Translations under genes and position numbers: made by a program | The notes under the pieces: generated by a model | What the model was told of the DNA's origin: nothing | The model's input: the letters and a program-made list of their open reading frames with translations, nothing else | Database searches by the model: none | Source of the DNA: an uncultured beta proteobacterium | GTDB taxonomy: Bacteria > Pseudomonadota > Gammaproteobacteria > Burkholderiales > Burkholderiaceae_C | DNA: 64,000 nt | Assembly: GCA_903960915.1 (NCBI GenBank) | Contig: CAJCCO010000120.1 | Span: 80,940-144,939 of the forward strand | Direction of reading: 5' to 3' | Shown here: positions 8,398-18,725 of the stretch, piece by piece | How positions within the stretch are numbered: position 1 is the stretch's first letter | Layout of the letters: every line of letters begins with the position of its first letter

Positions 8398-8961
8398 TTA
8401 ATTAAGCCAGCGCCAAAAAGCACGGGGCGCAGGCGGGGCCCGGTTGGCATGAATGGCGTTCATGAACAGGCAGTAAATAATCAGCAACCGCAAGAGCAAA
8501 AAAACCACCACCAGCGGGGGTATTGGGCCCAGTGCAAAGCCCAACACATTGAAAAAATCCATGAACAAGCTCGAAAGGGCCAGTGCAAAGGTGATCAGCG
8601 CGACCCGCTCAAAGTACCAGTCGCGCCAATAGCTAAAGTAGTAAACGACTAAAACGCTCAGTACCAAATAACCACGAAAGGGCAGCACAGGCGCGAGCTT
8701 GTTGGCCCCGTTTTCAAATTGGAGTTTGCTGTAGATGAAGCCCGGGAAAATCAGCATCCAAACGATGAACACCAACAAGGCGACAAGCATGAAGTTCATG
8801 CGCCATTTGAAGCCGGGGTCTACCCCCTGGCGTTGGTTTCTCTCTTGGTGGGTGAGCAGCATCTCCAACTCTTGCTCGCTGATCAGAGGCCCCGCGCCAG
8901 CTTTTTCGCTCAAGTGAGCCGGCAACTGGGTAGGGGTGTGCTGTGGTGCAGGGGTTCGCAT
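8398..8961 (-). CDS. Hypothetical four-helix membrane protein (paralogue 2)
   Basis: The 187-residue protein is organised like its downstream paralogue: an N-terminal cytoplasmic region with LLTHQERNQRQGVDPGFKWR, about four transmembrane segments, the conserved block YWRDWYFERVALI between helices 2 and 3, and a basic end FMNAIHANRAPPAPRAFWRW. Its ATG overlaps the TGA of the ATPase gene by one base (TGATG), implying translational coupling. Function is unknown; the coupling suggests a membrane partner of the ATPase. Confidence 0.65.
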   Translation of the reverse strand: MRTPAPQHTPTQLPAHLSEKAGAGPLISEQELEMLLTHQERNQRQGVDPGFKWRMNFMLVALLVFIVWMLIFPGFIYSKLQFENGANKLAPVLPFRGYLVLSVLVVYYFSYWRDWYFERVALITFALALSSLFMDFFNVLGFALGPIPPLVVVFLLLRLLIIYCLFMNAIHANRAPPAPRAFWRWLN

Positions 8962-9785
8962 CAATGCAATAAAGTGGCACGCACTGGACGCATTTGTCGG
9001 TCATTGAAAAACTGCACGTTGCCCGACATCTCTTGCAATGGCGTCAATTCGGTCACCGCATGCGCCAGCAGGCCAAAGTCTTTTGCGGCCCGGCTGGTGC
9101 GGGCGTAGGTCATCAAGGGCTCCAAGTGCTTGTGGGCCTCTTCCACCCGGGGGTCATGCTCAATGGTGCCGACATAGTGAACAGTGCGGGGTAAAAACTG
9201 GGCACACACCCGGTTTATTTTGTGGAACAGCAGCTGCCCGTCCAACTGGCTTTTCATCGCATTGGGTACGAGGTAGATTTCGTCAAGCCCGTAGTCCTCT
9301 GTCAATACCTTGATGGTGCCGTAGGCGTCGGCAATGGATGAGGGGTCGTTGCGCGTAACGATCAGGCGCCGATGGCTGGCCGCCATGAAGCTCAGCACCG
9401 CAGGCGAAATGCCCGCAGCCATGTCGACGATCAAGTAGTCAATCGTTTCATCCAGGTCGCTGAAGGCCTGCACAATTTTCAAGGCGTCTACCGCGGTCAA
9501 GGCGGCCAATTGCTGGTTGCCTGAAGCCCCGGGAATCAGGCGCAAGCCTTGTGGCGTGGTGATCGCAATCTCGGCCAGCGTTTTTTCGCCGCGTAAAAAA
9601 TGGCTTAGGTTGAACGGGCAATGGCAGCCCAACAAGATAGGGGCGTTGGCCAGGCCGAGGTCGGCATCAAACAACATCACGCGGTAGCCGCTTTCTTGCA
9701 AGGCCAGGGCCAAATTGACTGCCACCGTGGTCTTGCCAGCACCGCCTTTACCGCTGGCGATACCAATAACTTCAGTGTGTTGCAT
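8961..9785 (-). CDS. MinD/ParA-family P-loop ATPase, FlhG-like
   Basis: The protein has a deviant Walker A, GKGGAGKTT, at about residues 12-20, a switch/Walker A' region FDADLGLANA, and a Walker B-like YLIVDMAAGIS. This combination defines the SIMIBI MinD/ParA group, and DADLGLAN is characteristic of FlhG/FleN/YlxH. Such ATPases place flagella, pili or other polar machines by ATP-dependent dimerisation on membranes. No flagellar genes are in the window, but a pilus locus begins just upstream. I chose the ATG at 9785; a TTG at 9803 would add six residues. The gene is coupled to two membrane-protein genes. Confidence 0.75.
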   Translation of the reverse strand: MQHTEVIGIASGKGGAGKTTVAVNLALALQESGYRVMLFDADLGLANAPILLGCHCPFNLSHFLRGEKTLAEIAITTPQGLRLIPGASGNQQLAALTAVDALKIVQAFSDLDETIDYLIVDMAAGISPAVLSFMAASHRRLIVTRNDPSSIADAYGTIKVLTEDYGLDEIYLVPNAMKSQLDGQLLFHKINRVCAQFLPRTVHYVGTIEHDPRVEEAHKHLEPLMTYARTSRAAKDFGLLAHAVTELTPLQEMSGNVQFFNDRQMRPVRATLLH

Positions 9786-9941
9786 ACACGATTTTTCCAA
9801 CAACTTTAGATATAAAGAATTTTAACTTCTGCGGATTTTATACAAGTAATGTCTACATTGCTCAACGCATTTTTATTAAAGAATCATAAATAGGGGCGGC
9901 AGAATTTTTATAACAATACGCACGCATTATTTTCAATATTT

Positions 9942-11471
9942 TTACTTGGTAAATTTTTGAAAGCTATCTGGATAAGACGCCTGATACCGCAGCAGGTAAT
10001 AGGCGGATTCATCTTGACGACCCAGCAAGCGCTGGCTGGCAATCAGCTTTTCAAGCACCGAGGCTTCGGGCGAAAAATGCAATAACTCCAGGCCGCGCGC
10101 ACGCACGGACGCGGCATTGTCTGGGGTCAAGGTCACCATGGCGAAGTCGGCAAACTTGAGTTGGTCCTGAAAGAACACCAGGCCTTGCACCGCCTCCAGT
10201 GGTTTGTCACGAAAAGCCGGCAAGCGCACCGCGGGCTGCAGGTAAATCTGGCTCACGCGCACGTAATCCCAGCCCACCCAGGTGGTCATGGCCAGCAAGC
10301 ACCCCGCCAACAGACCCCGCGCAGCAGGTGCCAGGGGCTGGATGACGCCGCCAAACAAAGGCCGAGCACGAAAAGGTTGTACACGGGTTTGAACCGCCCC
10401 GGGGGTAAGGGCTAACAGCAACACACTCAAGACCACCGCCAGTTGAAACGGGCCGTACCACAGCGGGTACTCCAGCAGGCTGTGCAGGCCAATCACTGCC
10501 AGCACCGACCAAGCCATTTGTCGCGTGGCATTGGCTTCACGCCAGGGTTGGCCACGCCACACCAGCATCAGCACCAGCGCGCAAATCAGCAAGGCCAGCG
10601 GCAAGCCCAGTTCCACCGCCAGGTGCAAGGGCAGGTTGTGGGCGTTGTCCAGCAGGTCATTGAATCGCGCACCGGGGTAGACCGTGATGAAGTGGGCAAA
10701 GTCCAGCTCGCCCCAGCCCCAGCCAAGCCAGGGTTTTTGCGCAATGAGGTGCAGCACATTGCCCCACAGCACCACGCGGCTGTAAGAGGATTCGGCGGGC
10801 TCTTGAAAGCGGGACAAAATGCCCCGCTCCTGCCCCAGCAGCAGCGGCAAAACCAGCGCAGCCACCACATAGGCCAACGCAGCCACTAGCAGCACGCGGC
10901 GCACTGGCGCACTGCGCCAACCTCCCCACCACAGGTACAGCACCAGCAAGAACAACAACTGCAGCAAGCCCGCACGCGAGGCACTCACAGCCAAACCCGT
11001 GCCCAGCAGCACAGCCAAGGCCACCGGTACCCATGGGGTACGCTGTAAAAAAACGGCAAAACGAGAAAAGGGGCTGCCCGAAGGCCCCGTGCTTTGCCAC
11101 CACAGCAGGGCCGCCAAACCGATGCTGCTCAAGGTGGCAAACTGGTTACGCTGACGCAAATTGGCAAAGGCCTCGCCCGGCTGCGCGTAGTTGACCCACG
11201 GCGCCAGCGCCGCGCTGAAGCCGAAATACTGCAACAAGCCCAGCACGCCACTGAGCGCCGCGGCTATCAACCAGGCGCGGGCCGAGACGGTGGCCAAATC
11301 CAGCGGGTCGCGCTGCCAGGCAAATACCGCCAACACCAAGGCTGCGCACGCTGCGGTCAACAGACTTTGTGCGGCCGAAGACGTTGGGCCAAATGTCAGG
11401 GGATTGAGCCAGGGCAGGGCCAGGGCAAGCACCACCCAGGTGGTTTTTAAGCGGGGCAGAAAAAATTGCAT
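9942..11471 (-). CDS. PglL-like O-oligosaccharyltransferase (Wzy/O-antigen-ligase superfamily)
   Basis: This ~509-residue multi-pass membrane protein has around twelve hydrophobic segments and the PglL/WaaL signatures: NLRQRNQFATL near residue 135 and a large periplasmic loop with WGWGE and DNAHNLPLHLAVELG, including the functionally important His. PglL enzymes transfer lipid-linked oligosaccharide to Ser/Thr of pilins, and the neighbouring upstream gene encodes the pilin, the usual arrangement. The start was set at the ATG at 11471 because the alternative GTG at 11558 lies inside the pilin terminator hairpin. Confidence 0.8.
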   Translation of the reverse strand: MQFFLPRLKTTWVVLALALPWLNPLTFGPTSSAAQSLLTAACAALVLAVFAWQRDPLDLATVSARAWLIAAALSGVLGLLQYFGFSAALAPWVNYAQPGEAFANLRQRNQFATLSSIGLAALLWWQSTGPSGSPFSRFAVFLQRTPWVPVALAVLLGTGLAVSASRAGLLQLLFLLVLYLWWGGWRSAPVRRVLLVAALAYVVAALVLPLLLGQERGILSRFQEPAESSYSRVVLWGNVLHLIAQKPWLGWGWGELDFAHFITVYPGARFNDLLDNAHNLPLHLAVELGLPLALLICALVLMLVWRGQPWREANATRQMAWSVLAVIGLHSLLEYPLWYGPFQLAVVLSVLLLALTPGAVQTRVQPFRARPLFGGVIQPLAPAARGLLAGCLLAMTTWVGWDYVRVSQIYLQPAVRLPAFRDKPLEAVQGLVFFQDQLKFADFAMVTLTPDNAASVRARGLELLHFSPEASVLEKLIASQRLLGRQDESAYYLLRYQASYPDSFQKFTK

Positions 11472-11545
11472 GGGCGGTATTTGACCATGCGCCGTGGCTT
11501 GGCCAAAGGGTGGGTTGAAGGTGCGCTGGAGAGGTGACAGCGCCA

Positions 11546-11574
11546 ATAAAAAAAGCACCCGGAGGGGTGCTTTT
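11546..11574 (-). terminator. Rho-independent terminator of the pilin gene
   Basis: A 10-bp perfect stem, AAAAGCACCC / GGGTGCTTTT, with a GGAG loop is followed on the minus strand by a run of T. It lies 41 bases past the pilin stop and should separate the abundant pilin transcript from the glycosyltransferase gene. Confidence 0.85.
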
Positions 11575-11614
11575 GCATAACTATCTCTCAGCAGGTGTTA
11601 TGGCCTCGAGGTCA

Positions 11615-12046
11615 TTATTTGCAGTATTTATCAACGCACGTACCACTAACTTTCCAGCTAATTTTTCCGTCGGCATAGATTGGCGTCAATGTATAGGTTT
11701 CACCATTCAAACCACTGGCCGCCGCTGCCGAAGTGCCCACTGCGGTCGCAGTAATGATGCCATTTGTAGTCGTTAATGTAGATAAATAACCGGTAGCAGC
11801 GGAGTTTGCAGGTACGCCATTGGTAGTCGCAGTGCAATTGTCTACAGCCCCCTGGTCCTGAGCGCACAGCTCTACGGCAACCTTCACCACGGAGGTGGCC
11901 AAAATCACTTCAGAGAACTTGGCTTTGGAGGCATAGGTTTGGTAGGCTGGCAAAGCCACCGTCGCCAAAATGCCCACGATGGCAATCACAATCATCAGCT
12001 CAATCAGGGTAAAACCCTTTTGCATAGTTTTCGCATAATTCTTCAT
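11615..12046 (-). CDS. pilA: Type IV major pilin (PilA-type)
   Basis: The prepilin leader [11 protein letters not shown] is followed by [17 protein letters not shown], so PilD cleavage should occur after Gly11 to give an N-methylated Phe with Glu at +5. The hydrophobic N-terminal helix spans residues ~12-35. The C-terminal C-x4-C (CVDKYC) suggests the short disulphide loop of type IVa pilins; a second cysteine pair lies mid-protein. At 143 residues the size fits the family. AAGGGAG precedes the ATG. A PilB-like ATPase gene lies upstream and a PglL-like transferase downstream, so the pilin is probably O-glycosylated. Confidence 0.9.
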   Translation of the reverse strand: MKNYAKTMQKGFTLIELMIVIAIVGILATVALPAYQTYASKAKFSEVILATSVVKVAVELCAQDQGAVDNCTATTNGVPANSAATGYLSTLTTTNGIITATAVGTSAAAASGLNGETYTLTPIYADGKISWKVSGTCVDKYCK

Positions 12047-12185
12047 CGTTTACTCCCTTGGATTAAAGAAACCAAAGACTCGGCACACCCCTCATCGGTG
12101 CTCGTGCCAAGCCTCCCTAAACAGCTCCGACCTTACCGTGGCTGGACCCTCCGCGCAACGTATAAATATTTTGCTAACGCTACGC

Positions 12186-14597
12186 TTATTGAATGCACAC
12201 CAGACGCACCATTTTCAGATCGGTCAGGCCCTGAAGCACCTTGTCCATGCCGTCCATTTTCAAGGTGTGCATGCCACGGTCCAGCGCGGTGGCCAGGAGG
12301 TCTGCCACACGGGCGTGGGTATGAATTTGTCGTTTGATCTCGTCGTCGGCAATCAACAGTTCATGCAGCGCCAAGCGGCCTTTGTAGCCTGAGTGGTTGC
12401 AGCGCGCGCACCCCTTTGCGCGGTAGAGCTGCAGCACGCGCGCCGGCTCATCGGGCTGGTGGGGGTCTGGTTGGCCGTACTGCGCGGTCCAGCTTTGCAG
12501 CAGTCGTTCAGACTCGCCTGGGGCATCCAGCTGCCAGGGCGCGCTGTGGCGCAGATCGTCGGCGTACTCGGCCACAAAGCGCTGCAACTCTGCCGCATCG
12601 GGGGTGTAGGCTTCTTTGCAAATGCAGAGTTTTTTGGTCAGGCGCTGGGCCAGAACGCCCACCAGCGCATCGGCAAAATTGAAGGGGTCCATGCCCATGT
12701 CAAGCAAGCGGGTGATGGACTCTGCGGCAGAGTTGGTGTGCAGGGTTGAAAAAACCAGATGGCCAGTGAGCGAGGCCTCGATGCCCATGGCCACGGTTTC
12801 CCGGTCGCGCGATTCCCCCACCATGATGATGTCGGGGTCGGCGCGCAAGAAGGCGCGCATGACCAGCGCAAAGTCAATGCCGGCTTTGCGGTTGATTTGC
12901 ACTTGGCGCAAGCCTTTTTGCGTGATCTCCACGGGGTCTTCTACCGTCCAGATTTTGGTGTCCGGGTTGTTGAGGTGTTTCAAAATGGCGTGCAGCGTGG
13001 TGGTCTTGCCTGAGCCGGTGGGGCCGCACACATAAAACAGGCCGTAGGGTTGGGTGACGGTCTGCACAAGCCGTGCCTGATTCAGCGGGTTCAGACCGAT
13101 TTGGTCCAGCGGCAGGGATTCGCCAGCAACCAGGAGACGCATCACCACATCTTCCAGCCCGCCGGCCGTGGGAATGGTGGCCACGCGTAATTCAATGTCG
13201 AGTGGGCCGTATTTTTTGAACCTGATCTTGCCGTCTTGCGGCTTTCGGCGCTCGGAGATGTCCAGGTCGCACATGATTTTCAGGCGTGTGACCAACGGTT
13301 GGCGAAATGGCGCAGGCACTTCGGCATACGCCACCAGAGTGCCGTCAATGCGAAAGCGAATACCGGTTTTAGACCTGCCGGGCATCGGCTCAATGTGAAT
13401 GTCGGAGGCGCCCTGCTCGTAGGCGTCCACAATGATTTTGTTGACCAGGCGCACCAGCTCATTGGAGGAAGCAGCGGACTCAATGAGGTCCTGGCTTTCT
13501 TCCAACACCTGCGCGTCCATGGTGGAGAGCAGGGTGTCCACCGTGCCAGCTTGCTGATCTGGGCTGAAAAATTGCGCCAGCGTTTGCTTGAACTCGGCGT
13601 GCGTGGTCACTCGGTACACCGTGTGCTGGTGGGCGGGGTAAATTTGCATCACCGCACGGGACTCGCGCACGGCGACCGGGTCCAGACACATGACCACCAG
13701 ACCCTCTGCCGAGTGCGCCAGCGGCAGCCAGCCCTGCTGCGCCATGAATTCGCGTTTGGCCAATGCGTGCAAGTCGTCTGAGCGCAGGCGCCCCGCCTTG
13801 AACGGCTCGTACGGCACGCCGAAGAAACTGGCCAGGCACAGGCCAATTTGCACCAGCTGCAGTTGAAAGTTTTCTACCAGCAAGTCTTGCATGGGGCGCC
13901 GCTCGCGGCTGGCTGCTTCATGGCACTGGGCCAACTCGGCCGATGTCAGACAGCCGTGCTGCACCAGGCTGGCGTATTTGTTGGCCTTGGGCGCAGCCTG
14001 CTCGGCAGATGTCGGCAGGGCCAAGGGCTGCACCGGGGCCGTGACCAGGTTACACAAGGCCTGGCTCAAGGGCACCAGCGCGCTTGCGGCCTGGTCGCTA
14101 AAAGGCTGTCCGTCTTTTTGATTGATGAGTTGCAACACCCCATGCCATTGCCCACCCTGGCGCAAGGGGGTCACCAGCATCTGTCGGGTGCGGTAGCCCG
14201 AGCGCATGTCCACCGCGCCTAGAAAGCGCAGGTCCGGGTGAATTTTTTTCAAGGCCCGGGTGTCGTACACATTGGCCAGGTTAAGCGTTTGCTGCGTCTG
14301 GGCCACGTAACCGGCCAGGCTTTGGGGGGTGACGGGCAAGCGAATGGGGCCGTGGCCGTCCAGCCCGGTCTTGATTCTGGACACCAGGGATTTGCGGTCT
14401 GCACTCGGCAGGTACAAGCTCAGGCGGTCTGCACCGAACACCTCGCAAATAGACTGGCAATGCGCGGGTGTGAGTTGCTCCAGACGGGTGCAGGCCTGGA
14501 GCTGTGCCAGCAGCAGTTGCAGTGCTGGCGAGTCGACACGGTCGGGGGTTGTGCTGGACATGGCCGTGTCACTGTTTTTTGAGGTCTGCGGCATCAT
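12186..14597 (-). CDS. PilB/GspE-family pilus assembly ATPase with N-terminal GAF domain
   Basis: At 803 residues it is much longer than ordinary PilB (~570). Residues ~25-185 look like a GAF sensory domain, ~205-345 an MshEN/T2SSE N-terminal region, and ~375-800 the secretion ATPase. Visible motifs are ASDIHIEP (397-404), Walker A GPTGSGKTT (525-533), Walker B DIIMVGE (589-595), a His box STLHTN (617-622), and the zinc tetracysteine CIC...CARC near the end. It should power pilin polymerisation. The GAF domain could let a small ligand tune activity. It is upstream of and co-oriented with the pilin gene. Confidence 0.85.
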   Translation of the reverse strand: MMPQTSKNSDTAMSSTTPDRVDSPALQLLLAQLQACTRLEQLTPAHCQSICEVFGADRLSLYLPSADRKSLVSRIKTGLDGHGPIRLPVTPQSLAGYVAQTQQTLNLANVYDTRALKKIHPDLRFLGAVDMRSGYRTRQMLVTPLRQGGQWHGVLQLINQKDGQPFSDQAASALVPLSQALCNLVTAPVQPLALPTSAEQAAPKANKYASLVQHGCLTSAELAQCHEAASRERRPMQDLLVENFQLQLVQIGLCLASFFGVPYEPFKAGRLRSDDLHALAKREFMAQQGWLPLAHSAEGLVVMCLDPVAVRESRAVMQIYPAHQHTVYRVTTHAEFKQTLAQFFSPDQQAGTVDTLLSTMDAQVLEESQDLIESAASSNELVRLVNKIIVDAYEQGASDIHIEPMPGRSKTGIRFRIDGTLVAYAEVPAPFRQPLVTRLKIMCDLDISERRKPQDGKIRFKKYGPLDIELRVATIPTAGGLEDVVMRLLVAGESLPLDQIGLNPLNQARLVQTVTQPYGLFYVCGPTGSGKTTTLHAILKHLNNPDTKIWTVEDPVEITQKGLRQVQINRKAGIDFALVMRAFLRADPDIIMVGESRDRETVAMGIEASLTGHLVFSTLHTNSAAESITRLLDMGMDPFNFADALVGVLAQRLTKKLCICKEAYTPDAAELQRFVAEYADDLRHSAPWQLDAPGESERLLQSWTAQYGQPDPHQPDEPARVLQLYRAKGCARCNHSGYKGRLALHELLIADDEIKRQIHTHARVADLLATALDRGMHTLKMDGMDKVLQGLTDLKMVRLVCIQ

Positions 14598-14646
14598 ATA
14601 CCCCAGACCATGCGGCGCAACCGCCAGGGCTAGCTAGCGGGGTCTG

Positions 14647-15357
14647 TCAGTCGGCAGGTGTGGCGGGGGTGGCAGCCGCTCTGTGCTTCACCCAGCTGCC
14701 TAGCAGGAACACCAGCAAGGCGCCGGCAACGCCCAGGCTGTAGTTCCAAAGCGGCGTTTGCGGCAGATAGTCTTTGACTGCGGGATCACTGAGCGCCATG
14801 GTGCCTGCAATCCAGCCCAGCAACATACCCCCCAATGTGATGATGAGCGGAAAGCGGTCCATTAACTTGAGCACCAACTGGCTGCCCCAGATGATGATGG
14901 GAATACTCACCAACAAGCCAAAGATGACCAAGGGCATCTGGTGGTTGGAGCCGGCCCCTGTGGCTGCGCCCGCGATGGCAATGACGTTGTCCACACTCAT
15001 CACCAGGTCCGCCACGATAACGGTCTTGACGGCAGCCCAGAGTTTGTCGCTGCCCTGGATATTGCTGTGCCCGTCATCGTCTGGCGCCAGCAGTTTCACG
15101 CCGATCCAAAGCAGAAGGACTGCACCCACCAGTTTCAGGTAAGGCACTTGCAACAAGGTCAGCGCAAAGGCAATCAGCACAACCCGCAACACAATGGCAC
15201 CCGCGGTGCCCCACAAAATGCCCTTGGTGCGCAGGTGGGGCGGCAGTTGGCGGCACGCCAAGGCAATCACCACGGCATTGTCCCCGCCGAGCAAAATATC
15301 AATCATGATGATCTGCCCAACGGCAAGCCAAAATTGGGCGGTAATGAATTCTTCCAT
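14647..15357 (-). CDS. TerC-family membrane protein (YjbE-type)
   Basis: The 236-residue protein has about seven transmembrane helices and the paired TerC acidic motifs: DILLGGDNAVVIA near residue 20 and DLVMSVDNVIAIAG near residue 120. TerC/YceF/YjbE proteins are linked to Mn2+ export and to metalation of secreted enzymes. Gene order next to sucCD is common in Burkholderiales. The transcript starts just after the sucD terminator, so it probably has its own promoter. No manganese riboswitch was recognised upstream. Confidence 0.85.
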   Translation of the reverse strand: MEEFITAQFWLAVGQIIMIDILLGGDNAVVIALACRQLPPHLRTKGILWGTAGAIVLRVVLIAFALTLLQVPYLKLVGAVLLLWIGVKLLAPDDDGHSNIQGSDKLWAAVKTVIVADLVMSVDNVIAIAGAATGAGSNHQMPLVIFGLLVSIPIIIWGSQLVLKLMDRFPLIITLGGMLLGWIAGTMALSDPAVKDYLPQTPLWNYSLGVAGALLVFLLGSWVKHRAAATPATPAD

Positions 15358-15395
15358 GTGTGTCTCTCTTCAGCAGTCCAGGCAACTTATAAACA

Positions 15396-15432
15396 ACGAA
15401 GCCGGATTGTCCATCAGGAAATCCGGCTTCGT
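15396..15432 (-). terminator. Hairpin terminator of sucCD
   Basis: A 13-bp perfect stem, ACGAAGCCGGATT / AATCCGGCTTCGT, with an 11-base loop lies about 50 bases after the sucD stop. The T tract after it is weak. Confidence 0.75.
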
Positions 15433-15480
15433 ATTGTGGCTAACCGCAATCAGCGGTTAAACCTGGCAAGCACTAACGGC

Positions 15481-16374
15481 TTACAGCATGGCCTTGAGCA
15501 GCTTGGCCATTTCAGACGGGTTGCGGGTGATTTTGAATCCGCACTCTTCCATCACCGCCAGTTTGGCATCGGCCGTGTCGGCGCCGCCAGAGATCAAGGC
15601 ACCGGCGTGACCCATGCGCTTGCCCGCAGGGGCGGTGACACCGGCGATAAAGCCGACGATGGGTTTTTTCATATTCAGCTTGCACCAGCGCGCCGCTTCG
15701 GCTTCGTCGGGTCCGCCAATTTCGCCAATCATGATGACGGCGTCGGTGTCGGGGTCGTCATTGAAGGCCCGCATGATGTCGATGTGCTTGAGGCCGTTGA
15801 TGGGGTCGCCACCAATACCGACCGCGCTGGACTGGCCCAGACCGATTTCGGTCAGCTGCGCCACCGCTTCGTAGGTCAGGGTGCCGGAGCGGCTCACGAC
15901 GCCAATGCGGCCCTTGCGGTGAATGTGACCGGGCATGATGCCGATCTTGATTTCATCCGGCGTGATGAGGCCGGGGCAGTTGGGGCCGAGCAGCAGGGTT
16001 TTCTTGCCGCCAGCCGCTTCTTTGGCGCGCATTTTGTTGCGCACTTCAAGCATGTCGCGCACGGGAATGCCTTCGGTGATGCAAATCGCCAGGTCCAGGT
16101 CGGCTTCTACCGCTTCCCAGATGGCCGCCGCTGCGCCTGCGGGGGGCACGTAGATGACCGACACGGTCGCGCCGGTGTCGTGGGCCGCTTCTTTGACCGA
16201 AGAAAAAATGGGGATGCCAAAGATGGACTCGCCCGCCTTCTTGGGGTTCACGCCCGCCACGAAGCAGTTTTTGCCATTGGCGTATTCCTGGCACTTTTCA
16301 GTGTGGAACTGACCGGTCTTGCCGGTGATGCCCTGGGTGATGACCTTGGTGTCTTTATTGATGAGGATCGACAT
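15481..16374 (-). CDS. sucD: Succinyl-CoA synthetase alpha subunit
   Basis: This is the alpha subunit of the TCA-cycle enzyme that converts succinyl-CoA, ADP/GDP and phosphate to succinate, CoA and ATP/GTP. It has the N-terminal CoA-binding Rossmann domain (ITGKTGQFHTEKCQEYA), the PPAGAAAAIWEA region and a C-terminal ligase domain with the phosphorylated His in GHAGALI. Its 297 residues match the family. It lies 70 bases after sucC and is followed by a strong hairpin, so the two genes form one operon. Confidence 0.97.
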   Translation of the reverse strand: MSILINKDTKVITQGITGKTGQFHTEKCQEYANGKNCFVAGVNPKKAGESIFGIPIFSSVKEAAHDTGATVSVIYVPPAGAAAAIWEAVEADLDLAICITEGIPVRDMLEVRNKMRAKEAAGGKKTLLLGPNCPGLITPDEIKIGIMPGHIHRKGRIGVVSRSGTLTYEAVAQLTEIGLGQSSAVGIGGDPINGLKHIDIMRAFNDDPDTDAVIMIGEIGGPDEAEAARWCKLNMKKPIVGFIAGVTAPAGKRMGHAGALISGGADTADAKLAVMEECGFKITRNPSEMAKLLKAML

Positions 16375-16444
16375 AATTCACTTTCTAGTCAGTTGGGGAC
16401 AGAGCTGGCTCGCTGTGCGTAGCTGCGGTCTGTCCCGAAAAGTT

Positions 16445-17614
<1,170 letters not shown>

Positions 17615-17776
17615 GAGGGCTTTCTCAGGAATAAGTGGATTTTTCCGCGCAAAAGACAAAAAAGACCTGGCGCACGGGGACTGGACAATTCAATCTTGAA
17701 ATGTATCATGCTGCAACGCACCAAACTTTAGCCATCCTTACAGGCTGGAATTTCATGTCCACTGCTTTTTTTCACC

Positions 17777-18712
17777 ATGCACAAAATATTTATTGATGGC
17801 GAAGCCGGCACCACCGGCCTGCTCATACGCGAACGGCTGGCAACCATGGCCGGCATCGAGGTCGTCAGCATTGCGCCCGAACTGCGCAAGGACGCCAGCG
17901 CCAAACGTGCGCTCATGGCCAGTGTGGACCTGGTCATCTTGTGTCTGCATGACGAAGCAGCGATCGAATCAGTGGCCATGGTGGACGAGTTGGCCAAAAC
18001 CACCGGCCGGCCTGGCCCCAAAATCATTGACGCCTCCAGCGCGCACCGCACGGCGCCGGGCTGGGTGTTTGGTTTTCCAGAACTGGCCGCTGGCCAGCGC
18101 CAGGCCGTGGTGCAGGCGCGCCGCGTCAGCAACCCGGGCTGTTACGCCACCGGCGCCATTGCGCTGATTCGCCCGCTGGTGGACGCCGGCTTGCTGCCGC
18201 GCGACTTTGCGCTCACCCTGCCCGCCATCAGTGGTTATTCGGGGGGCGGACGCAGCTTGATTGAAGCCCATGAAAAAGGCGAAGCCCCGGCGTTTGAACT
18301 CTATGGCCTGGGCCTGAAGCACAAGCACATTCCCGAGATCATGAAATACACCGGGCTGCAGCGCCGTCCGCTGTTTATCCCTGCGGTGGGCAACTTCCGC
18401 CAAGGCATGCTGGTTCAATTGCCGTTGCACCTGGACCTGTTGCCCGGACGCGTGACCGCCCAGGACCTGCGCGACGCCCTGGCCGACCATTACCGTGGCA
18501 GCGACTGGGTCAGTGTGGAAGCCCCCACGCCCGACAACAAACTTGATGCGGCGGCACTGGCCAACACCAACAAAATGGAATTGCGCGTGTTCGCCAACCA
18601 GGGCGTCAGCGACGACTTCCACCACGCCGTGCTGGTCGCCCGTCTGGACAACCTGGGCAAAGGCGCCAGCGGCGCCGCCGTGCAAAACCTGCAGCTGATG
18701 TTGGGAATGTAA
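17777..18712 (+). CDS. argC: N-acetyl-gamma-glutamyl-phosphate reductase, short type
   Basis: It catalyses the NADPH-dependent third step of arginine biosynthesis, reducing N-acetylglutamyl phosphate to the semialdehyde. The 311-residue length and [13 protein letters not shown]-terminus mark the short (type 2, AGPR_type_2) form. The NAD(P)-binding loop is GEAGTTG; the catalytic Cys is in [11 protein letters not shown] at about residue 117; [10 protein letters not shown] follows. It appears to be a single-gene transcript, convergent with recX. Confidence 0.95.
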   Translation: MHKIFIDGEAGTTGLLIRERLATMAGIEVVSIAPELRKDASAKRALMASVDLVILCLHDEAAIESVAMVDELAKTTGRPGPKIIDASSAHRTAPGWVFGFPELAAGQRQAVVQARRVSNPGCYATGAIALIRPLVDAGLLPRDFALTLPAISGYSGGGRSLIEAHEKGEAPAFELYGLGLKHKHIPEIMKYTGLQRRPLFIPAVGNFRQGMLVQLPLHLDLLPGRVTAQDLRDALADHYRGSDWVSVEAPTPDNKLDAAALANTNKMELRVFANQGVSDDFHHAVLVARLDNLGKGASGAAVQNLQLMLGM

Positions 18713-18725
18713 GGACGGGCCGCCG

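Noticed and set aside
11472-11558. Upstream GTG start for the PglL-like protein
   Set aside because: It would start inside the pilin terminator hairpin and adds residues unlike the family.
12047-12185. Sigma-54 promoter for the pilin
   Set aside because: A TGGCACG half-site is present on the minus strand but the -12 element (TTGC) is missing.
15358-15395. Manganese riboswitch (yybP-ykoY) before the TerC gene
   Set aside because: The leader is too short and no conserved element was recognised.
14941-16422. 493-residue open frame antisense to terC and sucD
   Set aside because: It crosses two solid genes and the sucD terminator; the translated product is composition-driven and unlike known proteins.
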